From: Ostrinia nubilalis
Lineage: Eukaryota; Arthropoda; Insecta; Lepidoptera; Crambidae
DNA length: 64,000 bases
NCBI RefSeq assembly: GCF_963855985.1
Contig: NC_087110.1
Location: 7,245,001-7,309,000 of the forward strand
Direction: 5' to 3'
Shown here: piece by piece, positions 32,352 to 43,120 of the stretch
How the letters are laid out: every line of letters begins with the position of its first letter
Numbering within the stretch: the first letter of the stretch is position 1
Made by a program: the position numbers and the translations under genes
Notes under the pieces: model-generated
What the model was told of the DNA's origin: nothing
The model's input: only the letters and a program-made list of their open reading frames with translations
The model's database searches: none

Positions 32352-32819
32352 ACAGATCACACAATCCGCCTCCATTCTGACGAAAAATCTTGCACCAAAC
32401 GGTAGAGTAGACGTACTCGTAAGCAAGTCACTTATGTACTTACTTATAAACAAACCTGCCTTGTTGACAGTGTTAGGGCTCCGCAAATCAAATCAATCGG
32501 CAAGACGCGGGATTTTTCAATATTCTCAGGAATATTCTGCACCTCTCCTCCAACTGATGTCGCGCTTCCTGTAATGTAGAACAGGAGTGCTGTGGAGCTG
32601 GGGCAAGAAATAATATTTTAAAGTTTATTTGTAAAAGCTTTATTTAACTTAAGAGAAAAGTTATTGAAATTCGGAAAAAACTATGAGTATATGAAATGTC
32701 ATTTTTATTATTTCGTTTATAAACAAACTTATAAAAGATTCAGCTTCGTCGGCAATCGGCAAAAAAAAAATTGCCGACCGCATCAGAATCGTTATTTTCA
32801 TTTCCCTCTTTAATTAATA

Positions 32820-32990
32820 ACGATAAGGCAAAGCCATTTACAAAAACAAATACGGGCGTATGTAAATTTACTTTCGAATACTTTATCATACTCTTATCCA
32901 GCTGTAACTTGTAGTTCAAAGCTCAACAGCTTGAGGCAATCACGCCGGCCGCGTCAGAATCGTTATTTTTATTTCCCGCCTTATCTAATA
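32820..32990. repeat. local repeat flanking the 1155-bp element (left copy)
   Basis: The block ending AGCTTGAGGCAATCACGCCG, GCCGCGTCAGAATCGTTATT, TTTATTTCCCGCC recurs at 34170-34318. A third, shorter version lies at about 32775-32810 (GCATCAGAATCGTTATTTTC). The 1155-bp element 33013-34167 sits between the two main copies. Confidence 0.7.
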
Positions 32991-33012
32991 ACGATAGAGC
33001 AATAATTGATTA

Positions 33013-34167
33013 TCTGGGGGCACGGCAGTGCCCCCGCCAAGTCGAGCGCGAAGCAAACACTGCCGTACCATCCTTTACTGGAACCATTTCGCCGCATTTT
33101 CAGGCCTCTATTTGAGAACCTTTAGATAAGACCAGAACGCAGAAATTTTCGTCATCTAGTAAGCTATAATCACACACTTAAAATCCAAAATTTCAAGTCT
33201 GTAGGTCAATTAGTTCCGAAGTTAAGCGAAAGCAAAGTTTCGCATTTATGACACTCACTCACTGATGATCATCAAAATAGAACTAGTACTTCCCATTAAC
33301 TCAGAGAGCTGAAATTTGGTACAGAGTTAGGGTTTAATGGCCACATAAAGGGAAAACTATAAAAACTAGGAAAATCGAAGATCTGGAGTAACACCACATT
33401 CATAATAATCAATACTACTAGCGCCACACCGGCGCCGTGGTGTTCGCCTGTACCGCTCACCGCTAGATGGCGCTAGCACTTTGAGCGTCGATTTTCTGCA
33501 CCGCGGTGTCCAGATTTTTTTTCCCCTCTAGTTATTATTAAATCAATTCTGATTCGTTGTCCTTTTTAAAGATGTGTTTAATATCGTAAAAAAAATGACG
33601 ATAATATTAAAGGACGACGACGTTAAATAATTATGCCACATTCTACAAAAAGAAGTGAAATCCCACCAAAAACATTCTGTAAAAAACTAGCCAAGTCTCG
33701 ATGGAGCTGCTTGTTTATCTCTAAAAAGTAATGAAATCTAGACAAAGTCGTGCCAAGTCTATGGTTCTTTACTGCGATTTCTTTTTTATTATAGTTAATG
33801 TTGTGTGACTTGGCCGTTGAACAATCTTTATTAAGATAATCAATAATTATGCATAAGTATTATTGAAATACGCAGCTTTATTAAGCCTACAATTCACTGG
33901 TTATTAAATCAACGTTTTCCAAGTGGCAATTTTCCATCGTCAATGGGTAGTGGTTCTGGCAACAGATTGGTGCAATGGTGTCATGGAGCACCTGGTTTTG
34001 TACCCTTCAACGGGCAAGTCACACAACATTAACTATAATAAAAAAGAAATCGCAGTAAAGAACCATAGACTTGGCACGACTTTGTCTAGATTTCATTACT
34101 TTTTAGAGATAAACAAGCAGCTCCATCGAGACTTGGCTAGTTTTTTACAGAATGTTTTTGGTGGGAT
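33013..34167. mobile_element. 1155-bp repeat with internal inverted arms, copy 1
   Basis: Begins TCTGGGGGCACGGCAGTGCC (a hairpin, GGGGGCAC..GTGCCCCC) and ends TTTTTGGTGGGAT. It matches 36308-37462 base for base as far as I can read. The right half holds inverted arms of about 155 bp: ATCCCACCAAAAACATTCTG at 33659 and the complement ending at 34167. The 5' flank is A and the 3' flank T in both copies. The 156-codon frame starting at 33923 is a by-product of the repeat and I do not count it as a gene. Confidence 0.8.
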
Positions 34168-34169
34168 TG

Positions 34170-34318
34170 TGATTACAAAAATAAATGAAACCGTGTATAA
34201 AATTGAATTTCGAATATTTCCAATATTTATCAGACTCTTATCCTGCTGTAACCGGTTCAAGGCTCAGCTTGAGGCAATCACGCCGGCCGCGTCAGAATCG
34301 TTATTTTTATTTCCCGCC
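34170..34318. repeat. local repeat flanking the 1155-bp element (right copy)
   Basis: Diverged copy of 32820-32990, sharing CTCTTATCC.GCTGTAAC and AGGCAATCACGCCGGCCGCG. Confidence 0.7.
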
Positions 34319-34606
34319 CCTGTTTATTTTGCGGTTGCGTGTCGACAAGCATTTTTATACAGTGAAAGTGTCTTCCTTTGTGCGGTCCAGTAACTATGAT
34401 TCATGTATTCAGATGGTGTTATGGTGGTATAAATCAGTGTCGGATCGCGTTTCGGGGTAAACATGTTGGGTGAGTTTTTGTGGGGTACAGCATAAATATC
34501 GGATGACGGCAATTGACATGGTTAGGAAAATATTTTTGGTGATGATTGTGACGTGCGTAGAATAAAAACATTCTTAAGCGTGTGTGAAAAAATGTGAAAC
34601 CATATT

Positions 34607-34636
34607 TTATGGATATGGATGGATATGGATATGGAT
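34607..34636. repeat. microsatellite (GGATAT)n with GGAT units
   Basis: Alternating GGATAT and GGAT units, about 30 bp. Confidence 0.8.
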
Positions 34637-34732
34637 TTCCATAATGGTCTAAATATTTTTTGATAAACTAACCAAGTGTAAGCCGGTCTCGAAGAATTAC
34701 GTACCATCGTAGAAAAAGAGAACAGTACGGCT

Positions 34733-34983
34733 AGCACGAAAAATTTTCGAGATCGAATCGTTCGCGTATTCGAATCGCCATCAACAGATTTAGTACGAAA
34801 ACTACAACAGCGCTCTTGTGAACGTGTCGTAAAGTGAACTTAGTATGAGAAAATAATGGTTGCACGAAACTTATTTTGAGAATCAAAAGAGTCACATTAT
34901 CGTTTAATTCAAAGGTTGAGTATCAAATTTTGTCTAATACGCAAACGATTCGAACTCGAAAATTTTTCGTGCTAGCCGTACAG
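34733..34983. mobile_element. MITE (AGTACGGCTAGCACGAAAAA family), copy 2
   Basis: Clean 29-bp inverted ends CAGTACGGCTAGCACGAAAA / TTTTTCGTGCTAGCCGTACAG. Internal GAACGTGTCGTAAA and CACGAAACTTATTTTGAGAA are shared with the nested copy at 13354. Confidence 0.8.
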
Positions 34984-34999
34984 AAACAATTATTTTTGT

Positions 35000-35780
35000 A
35001 TAATACTAAGTTTATTTTTAATTGAATACAGTAATTATTATTATTATTTCATAATCGTCTCGTTTGTTTTATTAAACCCAATGCTGCCCACTGACTGCTG
35101 GGCCAAAGTTTCACAAACTTCCTTTACGACAAATTGTAGGTATAGGTAACTAGGTATCTTCCGAATTAACATGTGAATTACGAGATGTTTAACTGATTAC
35201 CTATAACGATTCTTTAACAAGCAGACAGACAAGTAATAGAGGCATTTTAATAGGGTTTAGGGCACGGAACCAAAAAATCGAGTTAGAATACAACTTTTTC
35301 GGATAATTAATTATGCTACCATTAAGTGCGTCGCGGAAGCCTCTCAACTTTAAGTAGGACGTTGTAGCAAATTCAAAATTTGCAGATAAGCCCCAGGCTT
35401 AGCTGGGCTTAAGGCTAATCCGTTCGCTGTAGACGGCTTGTTAACGACTTTATAGGAGGCTCTTTCTTTATACAGGGTTGCTTGGAAAACAGCAGCGATC
35501 TCGCTAACACCGGCAACCTCCCGACGATAGCTGTTAACATCATACAACATTTTTGTTCTACAAGTTAACATACGTAAAGAGTTTTAACGTAACTCGGCAA
35601 AAATATTTATCATTACGTACTCGTACATGTAATTTGATTATTTTTGTATTAATAATTTTCATTTTTAATGGCATGAATATGATAACTATGTGCTTCTCTT
35701 ATTGTTGCATGCCAATAAATTGTCTTTGGTTAAATATGTGAAACGGACATTATTATATTATGCTATCATTATGTACGACA
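35000..35780. other. no gene recognised
   Basis: A 73-codon minus-strand frame at 35350-35571 has fairly even composition but no start context, splice pattern or motif I recognise. Elsewhere AT-rich. Confidence 0.35.
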
Positions 35781-35791
35781 TTTACCGCAAT

Positions 35792-36120
35792 CATCATCAT
35801 CATCTCAGCCATGGGACGTCCACTGCCTGAACATAGGCCTCCCCCAATGCTTTCCATGTTACCCAGTTGGTAGCGGCTTGCGTCCAGCGCTTTCCTGCTA
35901 CCTTTATGATGTCGTCGGTCCACCTTGTAGGTGGACGTCCCACGCTGCGTTTTCCGGTACGCGGCCTCCACTCCAGAACCTTGCTGCCCCATCGGCCGTC
36001 AGTTCTGCGTACTATGTGCCCTGCCCACTGCCACTTCAGCTTGCTAATCCGTCGGACTATGTCAGCGACTTTAGTTCGTTTACGGATCTCCTCATTTCTG
36101 ATTCGATCTCGTAAAGAAAC
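35792..36120 (-). mobile_element. RTE-like LINE 3' end, 329 bp
   Basis: (CAT)n, the family tail, and the complement of the C-terminal frame through TTTACGGATCTCCTCATTTC. An 8-bp duplication ACCGCAAT is at 35784-35791 and 36121-36128. Confidence 0.85.
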
Positions 36121-36307
36121 ACCGCAATAAAGTTAATATATTCTTACTTACGATGTCAGCTGCTAGGTTACTGGTGTAGGTACAGTACATAACCCTGTAT
36201 TTCTGCGTTATTTTTACTTAAGGCGATTACTTGGCTGAAAGTGCCGCCTCCACGTTTATTTTATTGTAATTTATTTAATCTGTTAACATTAACATAATTT
36301 TTAATAA

Positions 36308-37462
36308 TCTGGGGGCACGGCAGTGCCCCCGCCAAGTCGAGCGCGAAGCAAACACTGCCGTACCATCCTTTACTGGAACCATTTCGCCGCATTTTCAGGC
36401 CTCTATTTGAGAACCTTTAGATAAGACCAGAACGCAGAAATTTTCGTCATCTAGTAAGCTATAATCACACACTTAAAATCCAAAATTTCAAGTCTGTAGG
36501 TCAATTAGTTCCGAAGTTAAGCGAAAGCAAAGTTTCGCATTTATGACACTCACTCACTGATGATCATCAAAATAGAACTAGTACTTCCCATTAACTCAGA
36601 GAGCTGAAATTTGGTACAGAGTTAGGGTTTAATGGCCACATAAAGGGAAAACTATAAAAACTAGGAAAATCGAAGATCTGGAGTAACACCACATTCATAA
36701 TAATCAATACTACTAGCGCCACACCGGCGCCGTGGTGTTCGCCTGTACCGCTCACCGCTAGATGGCGCTAGCACTTTGAGCGTCGATTTTCTGCACCGCG
36801 GTGTCCAGATTTTTTTTCCCCTCTAGTTATTATTAAATCAATTCTGATTCGTTGTCCTTTTTAAAGATGTGTTTAATATCGTAAAAAAAATGACGATAAT
36901 ATTAAAGGACGACGACGTTAAATAATTATGCCACATTCTACAAAAAGAAGTGAAATCCCACCAAAAACATTCTGTAAAAAACTAGCCAAGTCTCGATGGA
37001 GCTGCTTGTTTATCTCTAAAAAGTAATGAAATCTAGACAAAGTCGTGCCAAGTCTATGGTTCTTTACTGCGATTTCTTTTTTATTATAGTTAATGTTGTG
37101 TGACTTGGCCGTTGAACAATCTTTATTAAGATAATCAATAATTATGCATAAGTATTATTGAAATACGCAGCTTTATTAAGCCTACAATTCACTGGTTATT
37201 AAATCAACGTTTTCCAAGTGGCAATTTTCCATCGTCAATGGGTAGTGGTTCTGGCAACAGATTGGTGCAATGGTGTCATGGAGCACCTGGTTTTGTACCC
37301 TTCAACGGGCAAGTCACACAACATTAACTATAATAAAAAAGAAATCGCAGTAAAGAACCATAGACTTGGCACGACTTTGTCTAGATTTCATTACTTTTTA
37401 GAGATAAACAAGCAGCTCCATCGAGACTTGGCTAGTTTTTTACAGAATGTTTTTGGTGGGAT
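36308..37462. mobile_element. 1155-bp repeat with internal inverted arms, copy 2
   Basis: Matches 33013-34167 with no difference I can find. The flanks (TAATA-A on the left, T-AAGATTTGCGGG on the right) differ from those of copy 1. This points to separate insertions rather than one segmental duplication. An RTE-like fragment follows immediately at the right. Confidence 0.8.
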
Positions 37463-37464
37463 AA

Positions 37465-37565
37465 GATTTGCGGGAAGAACCTGGATGCGGGCAGCGCAAG
37501 ACCGGTTGTTATTGTTATGGAAATCCTTGGGGAAGGCCTTTGTCCAGCTGTGGATGTCATTTTAT
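37465..37565 (+). mobile_element. RTE-like 3' fragment, second family
   Basis: GCGGGAAGAACCTGGATGCG, GCAGCGCAAGACCGG and AAGGCCTTTGTCCAGC blocks of the second RTE-like family. Its left end is cut exactly by the 1155-bp repeat. Confidence 0.7.
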
Positions 37566-37653
37566 AGGCCTGATTTGGATTTCATTGAATTATGATGACG
37601 TCTCTGTATTGCAAAGTTATAGCTACTCTTTCATATTATAAAGTCTAGTGTTT

Positions 37654-37829
37654 CATAATCATCATCATCATTTCAGTCACAGGACGTCCACTGCTGAACA
37701 TAGGCCTCCCCTAATGACTTCCACTTAGCACGGTTGGTAGCGGCCTGCATCCAGCGCCTTCCTGCTAACTTTATCAGGTCGTCGGTCCACCTTGTGGGTG
37801 GACGTCCCACGCTGCGTTTTCCTGTACGC
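37654..37829 (-). mobile_element. RTE-like LINE 3' end, 176 bp
   Basis: (CAT)n then the family tail up to TGCGTTTTCCTGTACGC. A 9-bp duplication CTAGTGTTT is at 37645-37653 and 37830-37838. Confidence 0.85.
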
Positions 37830-37979
37830 CTAGTGTTTACTAGGGTACAAATAACCTGTGACTTACTTTTAAAAGAAGTATTGAAATCTGACTGAATCTT
37901 AAAATTATACGTATATAGAAACCGCGCTTAACTGGTAAAGTGATAGCACGAATTTGATCTTACTTTTTATAACTACTAG

Positions 37980-38240
37980 CTTTTTCACGTGGCTCCGTCC
38001 GCGTCATGTGGGTTTATCCATCTTTATTATCTAGCCTATATTCATCAGGGATATAGTAGGATTCTAATTAAAATAGTAAGACACGGGTCTTAACGCGACG
38101 TTTATTAATGAGTTACATTATGTACTCACGGCTTGACGTTTCGTTTCTGCTGCGATGCTGCAGCTATTTTAATTGAATGATCTTACTATTTTAATTGAAA
38201 TGGAACGCAAAAGTTTAAAATCTTATAGTAGGATTCTATA
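37980..38240 (-). mobile_element. decayed Helitron-like element with an insert
   Basis: The left side CTAGCTTTTTCACGTGGCTC is a decayed Helitron 3' end on the minus strand. At 38077-38199 a segment bounded by AATTAAAATAGTAAG and CTTACTATTTTAATT interrupts it, and TAGTAGGATTCTA occurs on both sides. Confidence 0.45.
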
Positions 38241-38322
38241 TTTCTATGGTGAAGGAATTTTTCGAATCGATCCAATAGTTTCAGAGCTTTATAATATTAT
38301 TCTAGTCCAAAGAAAGAGGCAT

Positions 38323-38480
38323 TTTTTAGGGTTCCGTAGTCAAATGGCAAAAACGGAACCCTTATAGATTCGTCATGTCTGTGTCTGTCTGTAACTCAAA
38401 AAAAAAATTTTTATCAAACCCTACGTGTTTGGTATCTGTGGATAGGCAAGACTCGCACTTGACCGGTTTTTAACGTAGCG
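38323..38480 (-). repeat. inverted fragment of the ACCGGCCAAGTGCGAG repeat
   Basis: Starts TTTTTTAGGGTTCCGTAGTC and ends GACTCGCACTTGACCGGTTT, that is, both ends of the family found at 27693-28753, in opposite orientation and much shortened. Confidence 0.7.
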
Positions 38481-38940
38481 ACGATCGTTATTAATCGAAA
38501 CTGGTACTGGTCTCAGTAGTAAGGATTAAGCTACTTATGACAACCCAAACAAGGTCCAAACTTTATTCAATTTTCCACCAATATCCTTTATCGGGCTCTT
38601 AGCAAATAAAACGTGCTCATTCGCGTTGTCATTCAACGCGAGGGACAAAATCTGAGCCCTCGAGGGCTGGATTGTCCCTCCAATGTCCCTCTATTGTCCC
38701 TCCAATGTCCTTCCGTGAATGGTTTGCCTAATAATAAGCTCTCAAACGGAGAAAAAGGCGAGTTTGCTCGAGTTTTCTGAAAGCAAAGAGGTAGGCATGA
38801 CCGAGGCTAGGTCAATTTTTTATCGATAGTTTGCAATAGTTATCGACCTAGGTAATATAACTTTACTGCAAGAAAATTTTACGACCGCTTCACGGAGAGA
38901 AGTTGTTACGCACACAAATAACAAAACGATCAACTATAAA

Positions 38941-39316
38941 GCTTGATTCACACATATCAGTGAAGCCACAGTTCCGTCAGTGTCCGCTCAGTTCAGTATC
39001 AGTGCTACAGTGTTGCGTAAGTGAAATATTTTGAATATTTTAAAATGTCAGAGAGGTGTTTCAATATTCTTGTTTAGAAACTACGAAGTAAGTTATTTTG
39101 TTTTTGATCCCGCGGCGGCGTCCGTGATCCGACAAAAAATATCGTCGTCAACGAATACGTGCGTGATTGCCGGCGCGGCACTGACACTGAGAGCACTGTG
39201 TCGTCACTGACACTGACAAGTGGGGATGCGTTCATAGAAACTGTATGAAAAAATATTTCGAACTGTGCCGGTACTGAGCCTGAACTGTGACTTCACTGAT
39301 ATGTGTGAATCGGCCA
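38941..39316. mobile_element. MITE, TTGATTCACACATATCAGTG ends, 376 bp
   Basis: The left TTGATTCACACATATCAGTG AAGCCACAGTTC arm is complemented by GAACTGTGACTTCACTGATA TGTGTGAATCGG at the right. The core is GC-richer than its surroundings and contains repeated CACTGACACTGA motifs. No frame. Confidence 0.75.
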
Positions 39317-39336
39317 TTAAGAATGTTTTGTAATCA

Positions 39337-39442
39337 CGAGGAAGACGCCTGCATCTCACTCACCTGATGAAAAGTTATAATTAGGCCGAAGCGAAGCGAA
39401 GCGAGGTTCACCCAGAATCTTCAACCACAGAGGAACTGGCTA
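39337..39442 (-). repeat. tRNA-derived SINE, 3' part only
   Basis: AACGAGGAAG-like end (CACGAGGAAGACGCC), then CACCCAGAATCTTCAACCAC and AGAGGAACTGGCTATCTTA, complement of the SINE body at 14326-14660. It joins a fragment of the ACAGGAGTTGCAGCGG repeat. Confidence 0.65.
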
Positions 39443-39950
39443 TCTTAGCTACACAGGAGTTGCAGCGGTGGGAATGAGAGGTGGAAGAAGTCCCGTATCT
39501 TACCTCGAACTACTACAACAAGCTAATAACACATTGTTATGTTATCAGCTGCATGAACAGCTAGACATTTCGACTGTGTTGCTACAGCCGTGGTCACAAG
39601 CAGACTGATCGTCTGTTCTCTCGAAGGGTTTCGATGACCATGAAAATTTTATGTTACAGAGCTGTATAATAACAGGTATATAAAACTGGTCATATAATGA
39701 AGTAGGAAAGTGACGATACAGAAAACTTGTTTTAATACTTTAATGTAGGTTCAAGTATCGATAAATCTAGACTCCTAGGAGTTTAGGTACATCTCTATGG
39801 TGTTTTAGGAACGTACTTCTGGACGATTTGAAGCTATTGGGTCGAGTATAGAGGTATGAGATGTTTGTAGAACTAAACTAATAGATTGTTTGATAGGTAT
39901 TCGTGTTTTTTTATTTGTTCCGACATTGTGATTTGCGATTATTTTATCTT

Positions 39951-40227
39951 CAGGGTGTTACGTAAAAGGGGTTATAAGCTGACACTAGCCCATTGACAAT
40001 TAAAATGTTTTTTTTTCTTTTTTGAAGGGACGCGCGCTGGTAGCTTGAAAAGCTTTTCCAGCTTCACCGGGCAGAGTGGCGAGTACAGAAGGTACTCTAG
40101 CCGTTTCGCGATCGGGCCGTGAAAAATGATAATATCAAACCGACTTCAATATACATATATGCATAATATTATGTTAACATGAGCTAGTGTCAGCTTATAA
40201 CTATAACCCCATTTACCAAACACCCTG
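39951..40227. mobile_element. MITE (CAGGGTGTTAGG family), copy 2, interrupted
   Basis: Ends CAGGGTGTTACGTAAAAGGG and the complement CCATTTACCAAACACCCTG. Same arms as 1696-1924. A LINE fragment of 115 bp is inside. Confidence 0.7.
40008..40122 (-). mobile_element. Jockey-type LINE 3' end, 115 bp, inverted
   Basis: T-run, then the complement of the 3' end of the LINE at 5961-7205 (GACGCGCGCTGGTAGCTTGA, GGCGAGTACAGAAGGTACTC). An internal deletion joins two parts of the 3' untranslated region. AAAATG flanks both sides (40002-40007, 40123-40128). Confidence 0.75.
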
Positions 40228-40263
40228 TATAGGTTTTTGTGTGACTTAAAGTTACTGAACTGA

Positions 40264-40437
40264 GGGCCTAGTGTGAGTTTTCATTAAACTCACTAGTGAG
40301 CGCGTCAAAAAATGGCATTAAATGTATGACGGATTGTACAGCGACCCTAGCGGGAAACATTCAAAAACTAAAATTTTCATACATTTTTTAAACGCGCTCA
40401 CTAGAGAGCGCGTTTGATGTAAACTCACACTCAGCCC
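40264..40437. mobile_element. MITE (GGGCCTA..GTGTGAG family), copy 2
   Basis: Ends GGGCCTAGTGTGAGTTTT and CTCACACTCAGCCC, with a 5-bp duplication ACTGA at 40259-40263 and 40438-40442. Sequence matches 32193-32351. Confidence 0.75.
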
Positions 40438-40691
40438 ACTGATATTACATTATTTATTGCGAAATAGTATCTATTACAACCATATAAGATCCATAGTACC
40501 TACTGTCATACTGTAAGTACCAATTTTAAAGCGTTCATTTTCCATCACAAAATTCGGGATAATTTTATTGTTATCCACTTCCGAAACTTAGTAGTCAAAA
40601 CTAAAACAAAATTTAATGCTCGGATGTTCATAATTTCATTTAGTAAGTCCATTAGCGACAGAATCACAAACAAAGGCGTGTTCTACCAAAC

Positions 40692-40868
40692 CTTAGAGCC
40701 AAAGCACACGATGCGTTGCGGCGCCGCACCACAAAGATTTCGCCTTATCGTGCGACGGGGCGCTACTCGACTAATATCAGTGGCGGGCACCGCTCGTGTG
40801 CCCGCCACTGATATTTCTATGTTAATATTAAAACAGCTCCTCCAAAAAACTATAGGTCTCCGTGGAAA
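40692..40868. mobile_element. MITE (TAGAGCCAAAGCACACGATG family), copy 2, with strong hairpin
   Basis: Starts TTAGAGCCAAAGCACACGAT. At 40773-40815 an 18-bp perfect stem (AATATCAGTGGCGGGCAC and its complement) closes a 7-base loop. The family also occurs at 23650, 41239 and 63700. Confidence 0.6.
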
Positions 40869-40877
40869 CGAGCCCTA

Positions 40878-41045
40878 GGGCCCTCGCCCACGGCGACTTA
40901 TTGCGACAGCATCGCTACTAACGCGCGTTAGTCGCATTTGCAACGCACTACAGAAGTGAATCACTTCAAGTGATGCCAACGCGCCACTAACGCGCTACAG
41001 CAGCGCGACTGCATCGCTACAAAAAGTCGCCGTGGGCGAGGGCCC
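40878..41045. mobile_element. Harbinger-like MITE, GGGCCCTCGCC ends, 168 bp
   Basis: Perfect ends GGGCCCTCGCCCACGGCGAC / GTCGCCGTGGGCGAGGGCCC. Flanked by TA (CTA left, TAA right). Size and GGCC-type terminus resemble 44809-44986 and 62830-63008. Confidence 0.75.
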
Positions 41046-41066
41046 TAAGACAATAGCTGAACAGTG

Positions 41067-41207
41067 AAGGGGTCGGTCTTGGTCTAGTCGATTCGAAATC
41101 CGAGGAACGCGGGTACGGATCCCGCCGCCGCTCGACTATAATGTGGTGAGCCTACTTGTAACACAAACATATTTAGCTTAGTACGAGGGGCTAACGGAAA
41201 AATAAAG
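41067..41207 (+). repeat. tRNA-derived SINE-like repeat, second family (copy 2)
   Basis: An A-box-like TGGTCTAGTCGATTCG and a B-box-like GGTACGGATCCC in the head, then the same body as 1525-1663. Confidence 0.55.
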
Positions 41208-41238
41208 AACACTTATAAACTGGATCCTGCAAAAAACT

Positions 41239-41312
41239 GGGAACGAGCCCTAAGACGCAGAGAGACCGCTCCGGCGTCGCACCGCGCCGCAACACATCGT
41301 GTGCTTTGGCTC
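41239..41312. mobile_element. MITE fragment (TAAGAGCCAAAGC family), copy 3
   Basis: CTCCGGCGTCGCACCGCGCC, GCAACACATCGTGTGCTTTG and GCTCTTA match 23690-23745. Confidence 0.6.
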
Positions 41313-41319
41313 TTACATT

Positions 41320-42300
41320 ACAATAGAATACCTTTACAGAATAACGAAGTTAAATCTCTCAGTCCTCCGTTATCAATGGTCCAGATCGGGACAAAGTACT
41401 GTAACTTTTTAGGGTCCCGCAACTTGAAATGAAAGGGTTCACTTCATTGTTTAAAATGATTTTAAGGGAAACGACGCATTAACTATAACATGACTACTAG
41501 AACTCTCTAAAACTATAGCAGGACTATTATTTACCGTGAATGTGATAAAGATTGATTAAAGACCTATTATTTTGAATTTTTGAATCGATAATAAGGTGAT
41601 CGCTATAGTAACTAGCCAATACATTGTTATTGACCAACTTGCCTAAAATAAAAAGAAACAAGCCTAATGGAAGTTATTAAGAGAGGAAAAGAGACAAATA
41701 TTTTTTCTGAGCAATAGGCAGTCCAATGTAGTAAATACTTTTGTCTCTTACTTATTAACAATCCAATATACCAATAACTATATATAGGCTAATTACTATA
41801 GCAATCACCCTACTTCAGTAACTCAAAGATTGTCAATGATTTGTAGCTTTTGGAAGATTAGAAACTAAAGTATTAAATTATTAGCGCACGATGGCGTAAT
41901 ATTAAACTCTATCAAAATCAAAAAACAAAATCAAAAATATTTTATTAAATTTAGACCAATATTTTGACACTCTATTTAATTTAATACGGAACCTTTGATT
42001 ATCTTTAATTAACAAGTAGGGCAGTGCTTTTGGTACGAAATATTTAAAGGTAAAAAAACTTCTTAACAATCCTTTGAGGAGTCAAATCTTGGATAAGTAT
42101 TTGAATTTTGATCGCCATTATCAGATATTTATTTTGACTTGTTACAGTTATTAGAAAAGTTTTGGCCGAATTTCGCAAAAGATTTTATTTGAAATCATTG
42201 AGCCTTTTGCTGGTATGAAGAATTAAATTATTTATTACGCTTCAGGAGGATTTTGTAAAATATTTAGTTAATAATATAGGTACCTTAACCATTTTGGCTT
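41320..42300. other. no gene seen
   Basis: AT-rich, featureless. Confidence 0.45.
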
Positions 42301-42307
42301 AGTAATA

Positions 42308-42556
42308 AACATAAGGTCGCGGGAAGCACCTGGATGCAGGCAACGCAGGACTGTTCGTGAAATCCTTACGGCAGGCCTTTGTCCAGCAGTGGACATCATT
42401 TCTAGAGTGGAGGCAACGTACCGAAAAGCGCAGCGTAGGACACCCACCCACAAGGTGTACCGACGACCTCATAAAGGTAGCAGGAAGGCGCTGGATGCAG
42501 TCAGCTACCAACGAGGCGATGTGAAAATCATTGGGAAATGATGATGATGATGACAG
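42308..42556 (+). mobile_element. two RTE-like tails fused head to tail
   Basis: 42308-42393 is the second family (GTCGCGGGAAGCACCTGGAT, TTTGTCCAGCAGTGGAC). It runs directly into 42394-42556 of the first family (AGAGTGGAGGCAACGTACCG, AGGAAGGCGCTGGATGCAGT, (ATG)n end). The junction is at GGACATCATTTC. Confidence 0.7.
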
Positions 42557-42903
42557 ATCGAATGGTATATACGTACTAACGTACTGTTCTAGAATCAACA
42601 AAAGAAGGCCATATCAAATACCGAATCCTATATAACAATAAACATAACAAGTAATTCCTTCCAAATAAGAATAGTATGTTATTGACAAATAATATACAAT
42701 ATACAATTCATCATACGTAGGGTGGTACGGGAACGCGATATCTATTGACATTTGAATTCCTGCTCATAGGTGTGCAATATTTCATGGCATTACATTTCTG
42801 AAATAGCATTACTACGTTGGAATAAGATGTAACGTCAGATTACGTTTTGCTTAATCTCACACTTATTACTTGGACAACTACCAATGTTACATTATATTAT
42901 AAC

Positions 42904-43080
42904 TAGCTTTTGCCCGCGGCTTCACCCGCGTGAAATTTAGTTTGTCACAGATCGTCATAAATTATAGCCTATAGTTATTCTGGGTTATAAACAATAATAC
43001 TGTAAAGTTTCATGAAAATTCGTTCAGTAGTTTTTGCGTGAAAGAGTAGCAAACATCCAGACATCCAAATATTTGTATTT
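42904..43080 (-). mobile_element. Helitron-like element, decayed
   Basis: CTAGCTTTTGCCCGCGGCTTC plus CACCCGCGTG is the complement of a GC-rich CTAG end. The interior (AATTCGTTCAGTAGTTTTTG) follows the generic lepidopteran pattern. The 5' end is not clear. Confidence 0.55.
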
Positions 43081-43120
43081 ATGTATTTATAATATTTGTA
43101 GAATGTTGGATTAGTAGGAT

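Noticed and set aside
33923..34393. 156-codon + strand open frame (and its 125-codon counterpart at 37218-37595)
   Set aside because: Most of it lies in the inverted-repeat half of the 1155-bp element. After the element's end the two frames run into unrelated sequence, so there is no conserved C-terminus. Composition is not protein-like.
35350..35571. 73-codon minus-strand frame
   Set aside because: Even composition made it tempting, but no family motif and no splice partners; left as unassigned.
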